DNA of 64,000 nt from GCA-2705995 sp048267965 (GTDB taxonomy: Bacteria > Bacteroidota > Bacteroidia > Flavobacteriales_G > Salibacteraceae): positions 1 to 64,000 of the forward strand of contig JBLWWK010000007.1 of assembly GCA_048267965.1 (NCBI GenBank), given 5' to 3'. Position 1 is the stretch's first letter. Every line of letters starts with the position of its first letter. A program made the translations under genes and the position numbers. This document shows positions 44,129 to 53,388 of this stretch, piece by piece. The notes under the pieces were generated by a model. It made no database searches and was not told the origin of the DNA. It saw only the letters and a program-made list of their open reading frames with translations.

Positions 44129-46747
44129 CTATTGCTTTATTAACCTTTTAACTTGCTGAAAACCGTTGGTTTTAAGGGTGATTAAATAAATACCGATGGG
44201 CAACTCGGTAACAGGAAATGATTGGTTATTTTCAGTAGTGATTTTAGAAATCAACGCACCTCGTAAATCAACTATTTCAATTTCAATCTTTTCGTGAGGT
44301 TTTAGCTGTTTTACACTCACAAAAACATTCTCGGTTGCCGGGTTAGGAAATAACCTCACATCGTTAGAAAAGTTCTTTTCATCTACCAATAAAGGACCCG
44401 ATTCTCCGTAAACATTCACATTATCGATATAGATGCTTCCACCTTTTTGGTTGTAGCTTTCAAACTTGATTAAAACCGAATTAGCCCCTACAAAAGCAGA
44501 CAAATCTACCGTGTCTCGCCTCCATTGGTTACTGGTTTGCGGCACCCAATCGAAGCCATTGTTGTCGGGGTCGGTTTTTAATTCGTTGGGGCCTTTTTTA
44601 TAATCGGTAGGAACCCAATTTTTACCACAATCAGTAGAAACTTTCACGAGAAGCGAATCGTTAAAACCAGCAAAAGCTGAGCTGTAAGCAACATCGAAAT
44701 ACATTTCGAAAGTGCCTTGTGTGGGTGCTTCGAAAGCAGGAGTCACTAGGCCATCTCTAGAGCCATCTCGGGCATCGTAGCGAGGCAAACGAATTCTAGC
44801 AGAATAATTAGAGTTGGTTAAGCCAGTCGAAGAAGCCGTATCGAAGGCTTCATCGTTTTCGAAATCTTCTACGTACCACTCTGAACGGTAAAGATTCATG
44901 TTTTCGAACTGTTCTGAATACGGTAAAGGATAAGTGCCCGCAATATTAAAGCGAGAATACCAGTTGTTATTGGCTAATTCCCACTCTTGATTAGAACCTG
45001 TGTAGGTGAGTTGGGCAAAAGTTTCGAGAAATCCTGTTTGGTTGGTAGAGATGGTTCCTACCGTGATGGTATCTGAAGTAGGAGCCGATGAGAAATTATA
45101 GAATAAACTCGGCTGATTTAAAAAGCCGTATTCTATCTGAACTGCGCCCCAGTTGGTGAAGTTGGGGTTGGCTTTTACCACTAATTTCATTTCAAAAGAC
45201 TGATCACAGGTAAAGTCAATCTCGTCTAAATTGCACCACTCGATAGATAAGTCGAAATTGTTAGTAGCAGGTGTGGCTGGCGTGTAACTTTGTGCTAGAT
45301 AATTGTAGGCCGCTTCTGCGTTAATCATTCCATTCCCGTAGGTATTGTCTTCGCCCGTTACGCCCAAATCAACAGCGGTAAGGTACATGGCCATTTTCAC
45401 TTCTTCGGCCGATGCTTGTGGAAAAGCTTCGCGCAATAAAAGTGATAAACCTGCGGCATGTGGCCCCGCCATAGATGTTCCGCTGTAAAAATCGTAGCCG
45501 TAAGAAAGGTCTGGATTACGCACTGCACCGAGCACGTTTACACCTGGCGCAACTACTTCTGGTTTAATGTACAAAGAGCCAGTATCACCGCATTGTGAAG
45601 GGCCGCGTGAAGAAAACGAAGCAATCGGAAAAGCGGGGTTGTTACCATCTACGGCTCCAACACTAAAATTATTCACCAAGGTCGAGTTTCGGTTAGCAGG
45701 TGAACCCACAGTTCCTGGTCCGGGGCCTTCGTTTCCGGCACTTTGAATGCTGATAATTCCGGCTAATTCAACCGCATCGAGTACATCGCCAAAAAAGCCA
45801 TCGCAAACAATAGTATCGAACCTAGACTGGTGAGCGCGACCCCAAGAATTGTTAATTACATCGGGCATATCGTCTGTGGTAGAAACATCACCATCGGGGT
45901 TCATGGCCCACTGGTAGCCGAGCGCCATTTCGGCATACGATTTAATATCTGCCGTGTTATCTACAATGGGGTCGGTAGCTAAAAAGTAAGCGTTGTAAGC
46001 AATTCCCATGGTATCGTTGGTAGAAGGATCCAATCCCATACAAGTGGAGTTAGTGTGTGTGCCATGGCTAGTTTTATCGCCCGGTCTTTTCTTGTCGAAA
46101 CCAAACCAAGCCTGATCGATAGGTGCTCTTTTACCCATCCAATTGTTGCGGAAAGAAGGATGTTCTGGCCAAATGCCCGTGTCAAAATTGAGCACCTTGG
46201 TGCCTTTGCCGGTATAGCCTAAATTCCATAGAAAACGCGTTTCAATGGCTTCGATGCCTTCTTCAACTTGATTTACACGTTGAGTTCTTGCCGAAGAAGC
46301 GGCTACTGGTTTATGCCAACTGGCTAAATTTTCTTCTTCGAGTTCAATGCGTTCTACTAAAGGACTTTCTGCCAATTTAAAAATGGTTTTCTTGGGTGCT
46401 TTCACAAGCATTAAGTTGGCTACCCAAAGTTGTTGAGTAACTTCAAAAGGCTGTGCTTGAATGCTTTCTAAAATTGCTTGCTGTGATTTTGCGGCTTCTT
46501 GTAATTCGTTAATTACAATTTTTGCGCGCTGGCTGTTGGGTAAGTTACGATTGTAAAAATCTTGCTTTAAGCTATCTAGGTCGGCTTTTTTGGTTCCTAC
46601 AATTACTAAATTATACCAAGTGTTGTTTCTTTTATTTACCGATAAATCGTTTTGGAGAGTGATCGAAATTTTCTCCCAATTTTGAGAATAAAGGCCTACT
46701 TGAAAAAGCATGAAAAGGGTGGCAGCGATTATTCTTTTGCTGTACAT
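44129..46747 (-). CDS. Secreted S8 subtilisin-like protease with T9SS tail (large)
   Basis: An 872-residue protease. Signal peptide 1-21; I9-like propeptide to about 150; catalytic Asp189 in N-F-D-T-G-I-W, His228 in S-H-G-T-H, Ser425 in S-G-T-S-M-A-G-P. An Ig-like section (about 490-600) and a jellyroll/MAM-like adhesion domain (about 615-785, 'VDLSAFVGANSVLIKFESYNQKGGSIYIDNV') precede the T9SS type A sorting domain from about residue 795 ('LFPNPATENVFV'). It is a cell-surface or released protease for external protein. A separate subtilase lies on the other side of the mutase; they are not close duplicates. Confidence 0.93.
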   Translation of the reverse strand: MYSKRIIAATLFMLFQVGLYSQNWEKISITLQNDLSVNKRNNTWYNLVIVGTKKADLDSLKQDFYNRNLPNSQRAKIVINELQEAAKSQQAILESIQAQPFEVTQQLWVANLMLVKAPKKTIFKLAESPLVERIELEEENLASWHKPVAASSARTQRVNQVEEGIEAIETRFLWNLGYTGKGTKVLNFDTGIWPEHPSFRNNWMGKRAPIDQAWFGFDKKRPGDKTSHGTHTNSTCMGLDPSTNDTMGIAYNAYFLATDPIVDNTADIKSYAEMALGYQWAMNPDGDVSTTDDMPDVINNSWGRAHQSRFDTIVCDGFFGDVLDAVELAGIISIQSAGNEGPGPGTVGSPANRNSTLVNNFSVGAVDGNNPAFPIASFSSRGPSQCGDTGSLYIKPEVVAPGVNVLGAVRNPDLSYGYDFYSGTSMAGPHAAGLSLLLREAFPQASAEEVKMAMYLTAVDLGVTGEDNTYGNGMINAEAAYNYLAQSYTPATPATNNFDLSIEWCNLDEIDFTCDQSFEMKLVVKANPNFTNWGAVQIEYGFLNQPSLFYNFSSAPTSDTITVGTISTNQTGFLETFAQLTYTGSNQEWELANNNWYSRFNIAGTYPLPYSEQFENMNLYRSEWYVEDFENDEAFDTASSTGLTNSNYSARIRLPRYDARDGSRDGLVTPAFEAPTQGTFEMYFDVAYSSAFAGFNDSLLVKVSTDCGKNWVPTDYKKGPNELKTDPDNNGFDWVPQTSNQWRRDTVDLSAFVGANSVLIKFESYNQKGGSIYIDNVNVYGESGPLLVDEKNFSNDVRLFPNPATENVFVSVKQLKPHEKIEIEIVDLRGALISKITTENNQSFPVTELPIGIYLITLKTNGFQQVKRLIKQ

Positions 46748-46851
46748 GTGCAGAAAGTTTAATAGTCTATTGACAACGAATTTACGACCAAAAGTGGTTT
46801 ATTCTGAAATCAATCGTTTTTCTTGAACTAATATTGTTTTAAATTCTAGCT

Positions 46852-46861
46852 GTAGGAACCG
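46852..46861. repeat. Recurrent word overlapping a start codon
   Basis: TGTAGGAACCG, whose last G is the first base of the GTG start of the YdcF-like gene. A copy here occupies the ribosome-binding region, so either the start is elsewhere or the word is tolerated in a translation-initiation site. Confidence 0.6.
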
Positions 46862-47625
46862 TGTTTTTTATTCTATCTAAAATTCTTGCGTTTTTAATTC
46901 AACCGTTAATTTGGGTGTTTTTAATGTTTTTGTGGAGTTTTAGGACAAACAACGCAAGAAAACGCAATAAGCGATTGTTTTGGGCTATTGGCGTGCTTTA
47001 CTTTTTTAGCAATTCTTTTGTGGTAGATGAATTTAACCGTGCTTGGGAAATACAAACGGTGCCCATTTCAGATTTACCTAAATGTAAAGTGGGAGTGATT
47101 TTGGGCGGTTTTACAACGTACGATCCCACCTTCGATAGAGTAGAGTTTCACGGAAGTGCAGACCGACTAATCATGGCACATGTGCTGTATGAGCAAGATG
47201 TTGTAGAAAAATTACTGATTTCTGGAGGTTCTTCAAAAATTATTAATAATCAGTTTAGAGAAGCAGATAATGTAGCCAAGTATTTATCTGAGATTCACTT
47301 CGATTCTGCTGATTTGTGGATAGACCGTGAGGCGAGAAATACCTACGAAAATGCTTTGTATACTCAACAGATTTTAGAGGAGAAAAAAGTAGAAAATCAG
47401 CCTTTTGTTTTAATCACGTCTGCTTTGCACATGCGCAGGTCGATGGCGATTTATAAAAAGCAGAACATGAAGTTTATTCCCTTTTCGGTAGATCGCAAAT
47501 CGGGTCCGCGAAAATTTGATTTAGAACATCTATTGGTTCCTTCTAGCAAAGCACTCAATAGCTGGAATAGTTTGCTTCACGAAGTGGTGGGGTATATCTC
47601 GTATTGGTTTGCTGGATATGTTTAG
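46861..47625 (+). CDS. YdcF/ElyC family (DUF218) membrane protein
   Basis: A 254-residue protein with two N-terminal membrane helices (about 2-25 and 37-55) and a periplasmic DUF218 domain. The domain shows 'KVGVILGGFTTYD', 'DRLIMAHVLYEQDVVEKLLISGGS', 'TYENALYTQQIL', and 'LITSALHMRRSMAIYKKQNMKFIPFSVD'. ElyC/SanA relatives in E. coli support envelope integrity and lipid carrier recycling. The start is GTG at 46861; an in-frame ATG (L-M-F-L-W-S-F) comes 66 bases later, but would cut the first helix, so GTG is preferred. It is divergent from the large subtilase. Confidence 0.85.
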   Translation: MFFILSKILAFLIQPLIWVFLMFLWSFRTNNARKRNKRLFWAIGVLYFFSNSFVVDEFNRAWEIQTVPISDLPKCKVGVILGGFTTYDPTFDRVEFHGSADRLIMAHVLYEQDVVEKLLISGGSSKIINNQFREADNVAKYLSEIHFDSADLWIDREARNTYENALYTQQILEEKKVENQPFVLITSALHMRRSMAIYKKQNMKFIPFSVDRKSGPRKFDLEHLLVPSSKALNSWNSLLHEVVGYISYWFAGYV

Positions 47626-47702
47626 TTTTTTAGCGATTCTGGGGTAGATTTTGCGAGAAAGATGAAGGGAGTTCGATTTAATCAGCAGAAAGTGAGACCA
47701 AT

Positions 47703-47740
47703 AAAAAAAAACCGCTTTAGCACAAAACTAAAACGGTTTT
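47703..47740. terminator. Terminator between YdcF gene and menB (mainly minus strand)
   Basis: AAAACCG-c-TTTAG ... CTAAA-a-CGGTTTT hairpin (47707-47740) with an A run on the top strand that serves as a T run for menB transcripts. It begins 27 bases after the menB stop, and a T run on the other side allows use by the YdcF gene too. Confidence 0.65.
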
Positions 47741-47766
47741 CGAATAAATTTCTTCTGGTGATAAAT

Positions 47767-48588
47767 TTACGGAAACTTAGGAAAACGTTGAAAATCAGGT
47801 TTTCTCTTTTCTAAAAAGGCGTTTTTACCTTCTTGAGCTTCTTCCATCAAGTAATACATTAACGTAGCATCACCGGCAAACTCCATTAAACCGCGTTGGC
47901 CGTCTAATTCTGCATTTAAACCTCGCTTAATCATGCGGATTGCTAATGGAGAACGTTCCATAATAGTTTCGCACCAATCTACTACTTCGTTTTCCAATTG
48001 GTCTAATGCAACCACTTTGTTCACCATGCCCATTTCTTCAGCTTCTTTAGCAGAATATTGGCGACATAAGAACCAGATTTCACGTGCTTTTTTCTGACCT
48101 ACATGTCGGGCTAAATAGCTAGATCCAAAGCCAGCATCGAAAGAACCTACTTTAGGCCCTGTTTGCCCGAAAATGGCATTGTCAGAAGCAACTGTTAAAT
48201 CACAAACCACGTGTAAAACATGGCCGCCACCAATGGCATAACCATTTACCATGGCAATTACAGGTTTAGGCAGTTCACGAATACGCTTGTGCAGGTCTAA
48301 CACGTTTAACCTAGGTACGCCATCGTCTCCAATGTAACCACCAGAGCCTTTTACGTTTTGGTCTCCGCCAGAGCAAAATGCTTTATCGCCTTCTCCAGTA
48401 AGAACCACAACGCCAACATCTTGCCTTTCACGAGCAATGTCCATGGCTTCAATCATTTCCATGTTGGTTTCGGGTCTAAACGCATTGTAAACATGCGGGC
48501 GACAGATGGTTATTTTGGCAATTCCGTTATAAAATTCGAATCTGATGTCTTCAAATTCTTTAATAATTTCCCAGTTTCTGCTAGTCAT
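47767..48588 (-). CDS. menB: 1,4-dihydroxy-2-naphthoyl-CoA synthase
   Basis: A 273-residue crotonase-fold enzyme that closes the second ring in menaquinone synthesis. Markers: 'EDIRFEFYNGIAKITICRPHVYNAFRP', 'FCSGGDQNVKGSGGYIG' (bicarbonate-independent type would carry Asp; here the loop is Gly-rich), 'AIGGGHVLHVVCDLTVASDNAIFGQTGPKVGSFDAGFGSSYLAR', and 'EKRKPDFQRFPKFP' at the end, all typical of MenB. Overlaps menD by 8 bases. It is the last gene of a menF-menD-menB operon. Confidence 0.97.
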   Translation of the reverse strand: MTSRNWEIIKEFEDIRFEFYNGIAKITICRPHVYNAFRPETNMEMIEAMDIARERQDVGVVVLTGEGDKAFCSGGDQNVKGSGGYIGDDGVPRLNVLDLHKRIRELPKPVIAMVNGYAIGGGHVLHVVCDLTVASDNAIFGQTGPKVGSFDAGFGSSYLARHVGQKKAREIWFLCRQYSAKEAEEMGMVNKVVALDQLENEVVDWCETIMERSPLAIRMIKRGLNAELDGQRGLMEFAGDATLMYYLMEEAQEGKNAFLEKRKPDFQRFPKFP

Positions 48589-50269
48589 TACTCAAGGTTT
48601 TAAAATATTGATTAAGCACTTCAGCGTTATCGAAACGCGGAGTTTGTACTTCAAGAATCATTGGTTGATTTGTCGATGGCGAAAATAATATATCTAGCGC
48701 ATTGCTAAATTCTTCTTCGTTTTGAGCGCGCAAATATTCGATATGGAAAGCTTTAGCAATTCCGCTAATATCGAAGTTGTGGTGAGTTTCGAAAAAATCT
48801 TCTAGCGCATCAGATGTTTTGGGTCCCGGAATTATTCTAAAAATTCCGCCACCACCATTATTAATCACAATCACGCGTAAATTGCTCGGCACGTGGTTGT
48901 GGTAAAAAGCATTGCTATCGTAAAAAAACGAAACATCACCAGAAATCATCAAGGTTAGTTTTTTATTAACCAACGCTTGTCCAACAGCAGTAGATGTGCA
49001 GCCGTCTATCCCGCTGGTACCGCGGTTAGCGTGAAAACTAATACTCTCGTCCCAATTAAAAAGTTGAGCATAACGCACAGGTGAGCTGTTACCCAGTTGT
49101 ATTTCTGTATCGGTAGGAACCCGTTTTGCCAATTCTTTAAAAACTCCGAAATCAGACCAGTTTACCGTTTCAGTAAACTGATCGTGTTTTTCTTCTTTAT
49201 CGAGATCGATTTGTTTCCAATAATTGAAAAACGAAGGGTCAGTAAGTTGAACGGTAGGTGTTAGTTGATCAAATAATTTTTCGGGCGTTAACTGAAGCGT
49301 TCTTGTAAGCTGATTATACGTATCTGGATGATTTTCTTGGGGTGCAATGTGCCAATGGTAGTTGGCTTTCATGTTTCTCAAAAGAGCCTTTATTTTCTTA
49401 GACACGATGGCGGTTCCTACCGTGATTAATAAATCGGGTTGTAGTTGCTCTTTTTCTTCGGTAGAAATAGTGTTGATTACCCGATCAATGCACGGTACAA
49501 AATGCTGATCGCTTAAGTTAGAGGTAGTTTCTGTCATTACAACAGCTTGGCCAGAAGCGGCTAAATCGCTCAGTTGTTGGTTTAGTAACTCATTGGCTTC
49601 TAGGCATCCTACTAAAATTAAACGCTTAGGAGAAGAATTCCATTCGTGGGTAAGTTCGGCTAATTCGGTAGCCGATAAAACCGTTTCACTAGCAGCAGGT
49701 CGAATGTTTTTTACCTTGCGATTAGTGCTTTCAATTTGCTGATAAAGAGGTTCTTCTAGCGGAATATTTATATGTACAGGACCTGAAAATGGCGAAATAG
49801 ATGCATTTAGCGCCTCGTTGATTAACCGTTGGTTGTAACCATTGTGCTCTTCGGTTGTTGGGTTTTGCAATAACTGAACGCTCTTTCGCAAGTGTAAATC
49901 GAGGGCTCCGTTTTGTCGAATGGTTTGTCCGTCTGCTTGATCTATTCGCTCTACAGGTCTATCTGCCGAAACCACAATTAGCGGTAAGTTTTGGTAAAAA
50001 GCTTCTGCCACTGCCGGATAATAGTTAAGCAATGCAGAACCCGAGGTGCAGACTAAAACCACAGGTTTTTGTAGTGCTTGACTCATGCCTAAAGCCATAA
50101 AACCCGCTACTCTTTCGTCCATAACCGCCACGCAATTAAAATCGGTATCGGCTTGTAACGAAATACTGAGTGGGGCATTTCGAGAACCTGGAGAAACAAC
50201 AATGTTTACAATGTTTTTTTGCTTGAGAAGACTGAGTAAATCTTGAACTCCGGGTTTATCTGAAATCAT
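48581..50269 (-). CDS. menD: SEPHCHC synthase (menaquinone biosynthesis)
   Basis: A 562-residue thiamine-diphosphate enzyme joining isochorismate and 2-oxoglutarate. N-terminal Pyr domain 'IVNIVVSPGSRNAPLSISL', catalytic Glu region, then the ThDP pocket: 'GTSGIDGCTSTAVGQAL' and 'LMISGDVSFFYDSNAF' with 'VIVINNGGGGIFRIIPG'. The length is normal (E. coli 556). Overlaps menF by 4 bases and menB by 8, so the three are coupled. Two word copies fall here, read as Val-Pro-Thr and Val-Gly-Thr. Confidence 0.97.
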   Translation of the reverse strand: MISDKPGVQDLLSLLKQKNIVNIVVSPGSRNAPLSISLQADTDFNCVAVMDERVAGFMALGMSQALQKPVVLVCTSGSALLNYYPAVAEAFYQNLPLIVVSADRPVERIDQADGQTIRQNGALDLHLRKSVQLLQNPTTEEHNGYNQRLINEALNASISPFSGPVHINIPLEEPLYQQIESTNRKVKNIRPAASETVLSATELAELTHEWNSSPKRLILVGCLEANELLNQQLSDLAASGQAVVMTETTSNLSDQHFVPCIDRVINTISTEEKEQLQPDLLITVGTAIVSKKIKALLRNMKANYHWHIAPQENHPDTYNQLTRTLQLTPEKLFDQLTPTVQLTDPSFFNYWKQIDLDKEEKHDQFTETVNWSDFGVFKELAKRVPTDTEIQLGNSSPVRYAQLFNWDESISFHANRGTSGIDGCTSTAVGQALVNKKLTLMISGDVSFFYDSNAFYHNHVPSNLRVIVINNGGGGIFRIIPGPKTSDALEDFFETHHNFDISGIAKAFHIEYLRAQNEEEFSNALDILFSPSTNQPMILEVQTPRFDNAEVLNQYFKTLSND

Positions 50270-51315
50270 TCATTCGTTTTTTGCGAAGGGTCAATAATCG
50301 CTAATAGGGTTTTAGCTTTTTCAACAGTTTCTTGCCATTCTTGTTCGGGCACAGAATCTTTGGTTAAGCCGCCACCAACGTACAAAGCTAGTTGTTCTTT
50401 AAAAATCTGCATACATCGCAAATTCACAAATAGGTTTACTTCTTGGTGGTGTACAGGCCCTAAAAAACCACAATAACATTCGCGTAGATGTTTTTCGTGT
50501 TGTTCGATTAACTCTACAGCCTCTTTCTTGGGTAAACCGCCAACAGCAGGAGTTGGGTGTAGTTTCAAGGCAAATTCTGATAGTTTTTCTGATGAAACCG
50601 CTTCTGTAGATTCAAAATAGGTTTTTAGGTGCGCCACTGGGCCGGCAGAAACGGTTTTAGGCCCTTCAAAAGAATAAGCAATGCTGGTAGATTGATATAA
50701 GTTAGCAATGTAGTCTGAAACATATTGCTGCTCTTGAATTTCTTTTTCAGACCAAGAGATTTCACCTTGGTTAGGTTGGGTTCCTGCCAACGAAACCGTT
50801 TTTAGAGAATTGCTTTCAGAGTTGAGAAACTGCTCAGGTGTAGCGCCCATCCACATGCCTAAAGCTTTTGTTTTAAACCAGTAAACAAAGGCGTTAGGGT
50901 ATTTCTCGGTTAATTTTTGATAAAGAAAAGCTAGTTCTGTTTTTTGGTCAATATCTACCGTTAAAACTCTACTTAAGATGGCTTTTTGCAGTTTTTGTTC
51001 TGCCATAGCTTTAATAAACTGCTCGGCTTGCTCTAAATAGTCTTCTTTTTTTGTGGCGGTTATGGGTTGATTAAAAGAATAACCATCTGCTTGTTCGAGT
51101 AAAGAAGCATCGTTTTCGAACGGGATAATGCTGTATTTTCCATCGTTTTCGAAAGGCGCAATCACAAAACCGTTTTCCTTCCCTAATTGATCGAAAGAAA
51201 TGGTTTTCGCTTCTTTTGTAAAGTAGGTGTGAACGGTATTCTCTTTAGGAAGTCGATAGCAAACAAAATCTAAATCGGAACGAACCAATTTGAGTATTTC
51301 TTCAGAATTGATCAT
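50266..51315 (-). CDS. menF: Isochorismate synthase
   Basis: A 349-residue chorismate-utilising enzyme. Signatures: 'KAILSRVLTVDI', 'YPNAFVYWFKTKALGMWMGATPEQFL' and 'SLAGTQPNQGEISWSEKEIQEQQYVSDYI', then 'LHPTPAVGGLPKKEAVELIEQHEKHLRECYCGFLGPV' and 'NLRCMQIFKEQLALYVGGGLT'. This is the first committed step to menaquinone (or to a siderophore, but menD and menB follow directly). It lies 8 bases after the M43 protease stop; the starting ATG is clear. Confidence 0.95.
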   Translation of the reverse strand: MINSEEILKLVRSDLDFVCYRLPKENTVHTYFTKEAKTISFDQLGKENGFVIAPFENDGKYSIIPFENDASLLEQADGYSFNQPITATKKEDYLEQAEQFIKAMAEQKLQKAILSRVLTVDIDQKTELAFLYQKLTEKYPNAFVYWFKTKALGMWMGATPEQFLNSESNSLKTVSLAGTQPNQGEISWSEKEIQEQQYVSDYIANLYQSTSIAYSFEGPKTVSAGPVAHLKTYFESTEAVSSEKLSEFALKLHPTPAVGGLPKKEAVELIEQHEKHLRECYCGFLGPVHHQEVNLFVNLRCMQIFKEQLALYVGGGLTKDSVPEQEWQETVEKAKTLLAIIDPSQKTNE

Positions 51316-51323
51316 GGTGAAGA

Positions 51324-52589
51324 TTAAAAATCAGAAATAGAAACCAATTTAAAGGTGCGAATGTTGGCTCCGTAGGTTAATTGTGCAATAAAAACACCGC
51401 TGCCTAAATCGCGAGCACTAACAGAAACATTGTCGCGAAGCAAAGATGAATATTTCCAAGTTTTTACCAGTTTGCCTTCGGGCGAGTAAATGCCAATAGT
51501 TACATCGGTTTGCTCGAAGGGGAAGCGAATGCGCAAGGTGAATTCATCTCCTGAAGGGTTTGGGAACGCATCGAAAACAACCTCTGCGCTAATTGGCTCG
51601 TTAACGTTACCACAAGCGGTAGAAATGATTAAACCACTTCGGTATTGAAAAAGAGCCGCGCGCATTCTAGCCCGCTGGCCTTGGGTAAAGAGGTTTTGGC
51701 AGCGGTCTACGGTGTACTCCATAAAATTCATAAACATATCACCGCCTAGCGGTTGGTTACTGCAAGAGTACACAGGGTTTGTTGGGCAGTTGGTGTTAGA
51801 GGTAAATTGGAGGGGCGTATCACTTACGCCATCGTCTTCTGAGCAAGATTCACTAGACGCTCCCCAAGTATGTTCAAGGTTAAACCAATGGCCAACTTCG
51901 TGCGTGGTGGTTCTTCCTTTATTGTAAGGGGCTAACACTGTTCCGATAGTCCCAAAGTTTCTGTAATCGACCACTACTGCATCTCGATCTGGCAGGGCAG
52001 AAGCAGGTAAATAAGTAAAGCCCAAAACATCGTTGCCAATTTCGCAAACGTAGATGTTGAGGTATTTTGTAGGATCCCAAATGTTCTTTCCTCCAGTGCT
52101 TTCTCGGTAGTAATTTTCAGTGTTGCCGATGTCGAATTCTTGGGTTTCGGTGCGGGTAATTCCGGAAGTAGGATTACCGTTTGGGTCTTCTTTCGCTAAA
52201 CAAAATTGAAAACCAACGTTGGCGGCAAGGTTTTTAAACCGATCGGGCGTTAAATTGGTGTCGGTGTTTTGGCGACTAAAATCACGGTTAAGCACTTCTA
52301 TTTGACTCACGATTTGTTCGCTAGAAATGTTTTGTTCTTCGGTTCGGTAAAGCACGTGAACCACCACCGGAATGGTATAAGTAGTAGTGTCTAAAATCGA
52401 ATAACTGGTGTTTTTCGGAGATAGATAGTTGTTCGAGTTTTTAAGAAACTCTTTCCGTTTTTCTTGTAAATGGTGGTGTTGCTCAAGAGAATGAGAAGAT
52501 TTAACGTTGGTTAAACATTTCTGAGAGAACGCAAGTTGTGTTCCTACCGAACAGAGCAAAAAACAGAAAATATGAACCACCCATTTCAC
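51324..52589 (-). CDS. Secreted M43 (pappalysin-like) zinc metalloprotease with T9SS tail
   Basis: The longest frame begins at 52694 and overlaps the divergent response regulator. A GTG at 52589 yields a proper signal peptide (M-K-W-V-V-H-I-F-C-F-L-L... ending F-S-Q) and 421 residues, and is preferred. Zinc site H-E-V-G-H-W-F-N-L-E-H with the downstream Met-turn 'NFMEYTVDRC'. The last 75 residues form a T9SS sorting domain ('AFPNPSGDEFTL'). It heads the menF-menD-menB run with an 8-base gap, an odd pairing of an exported protease with quinone genes. Its function is probably extracellular peptide cleavage. Confidence 0.85.
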   Translation of the reverse strand: MKWVVHIFCFLLCSVGTQLAFSQKCLTNVKSSHSLEQHHHLQEKRKEFLKNSNNYLSPKNTSYSILDTTTYTIPVVVHVLYRTEEQNISSEQIVSQIEVLNRDFSRQNTDTNLTPDRFKNLAANVGFQFCLAKEDPNGNPTSGITRTETQEFDIGNTENYYRESTGGKNIWDPTKYLNIYVCEIGNDVLGFTYLPASALPDRDAVVVDYRNFGTIGTVLAPYNKGRTTTHEVGHWFNLEHTWGASSESCSEDDGVSDTPLQFTSNTNCPTNPVYSCSNQPLGGDMFMNFMEYTVDRCQNLFTQGQRARMRAALFQYRSGLIISTACGNVNEPISAEVVFDAFPNPSGDEFTLRIRFPFEQTDVTIGIYSPEGKLVKTWKYSSLLRDNVSVSARDLGSGVFIAQLTYGANIRTFKLVSISDF

Positions 52590-52685
52590 AAAGCAAATGT
52601 AGGTTTTTCGGGTGTTGAACACGATTTTATTTTTAGCTAGAACGAACAGCGTTACCCATCTGTAGCGCTTTACTATTTTTGAGGC

Positions 52686-53384
52686 ATGGCACAACGAATT
52701 TTGTTGGTAGAAGACGAGGAAAGCATTTTAGAAGCGCTTAAATTAAACTTAGAGTTAGAGGACTACGATTTAACCATTGCTACCGATGGCGAGCAGGCCA
52801 TTCAGCTTTTTAGAAAAGGCCGGTACGATTTAATTGTGTTAGATGTTATGCTGCCCAAACTCGATGGTTTTAAGGTTTGCCAAACCATTCGATTAGAAAA
52901 TGGAAAAGTGCCCATCTTGTTTTTAACGGCTAAAAATGCTGCTCAAGATCGCATTCAAGGGCTGAAAATTGGCGGTGACGATTACCTTACCAAGCCGTTT
53001 AATTTAGAGGAGTTTTTGCTCAGAGTGCAAAACTTGATTAAACGAAATGCTACAGATGAAAAATCGAGTGCTACGCTTGAGTTTTATGAGTTTGGCAACA
53101 ACTCGGTAGATTTTAAAACGTTTGAGATTACCACTTTTGAAGGAACCACCAAGCGCGTTTCGAAACGAGAAATTATGCTTTTGAAATTGATGATTGAGCG
53201 CAATGGAGAAGTGGTTTCTCGTGAAGATATTTTAGAAACAGTTTGGGGGTACGATGTGTATCCATCTACCAGAACCATTGATAATTACATACTGGCCTTT
53301 AGAAAATATTTCGAAAAAGACCCTAAAAACCCATCGTTTTTCTTTTCGGTGAGAGGTGTCGGTTACAAATTTCAGAATAAGTAA
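52686..53384 (+). CDS. OmpR-family response regulator
   Basis: A 232-residue two-component regulator. Receiver domain 1-118 with acidic pocket 'LLVEDEES', phosphoacceptor Asp52 in 'DLIVLDVMLP' and Lys in 'GDDYLTKPF'. Winged-helix DNA-binding domain about 132-230 ('LLKLMIERNGEVVSREDILETVWGYDVYPSTRTIDNYI'). It resembles Bacteroidota RprY. No sensor kinase lies next to it in the window, so the partner must be encoded elsewhere or just outside. It is divergent from the M43 gene and convergent with mltG (4-base gap between stops). Confidence 0.93.
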   Translation: MAQRILLVEDEESILEALKLNLELEDYDLTIATDGEQAIQLFRKGRYDLIVLDVMLPKLDGFKVCQTIRLENGKVPILFLTAKNAAQDRIQGLKIGGDDYLTKPFNLEEFLLRVQNLIKRNATDEKSSATLEFYEFGNNSVDFKTFEITTFEGTTKRVSKREIMLLKLMIERNGEVVSREDILETVWGYDVYPSTRTIDNYILAFRKYFEKDPKNPSFFFSVRGVGYKFQNK

Positions 53385-53388
53385 AATC

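Noticed and set aside
38473..46747. The two subtilases as a tandem duplication around the mutase
   Set aside because: Length, prodomain, accessory domains and orientation differ; they share only the S8 motifs and the sorting tail.
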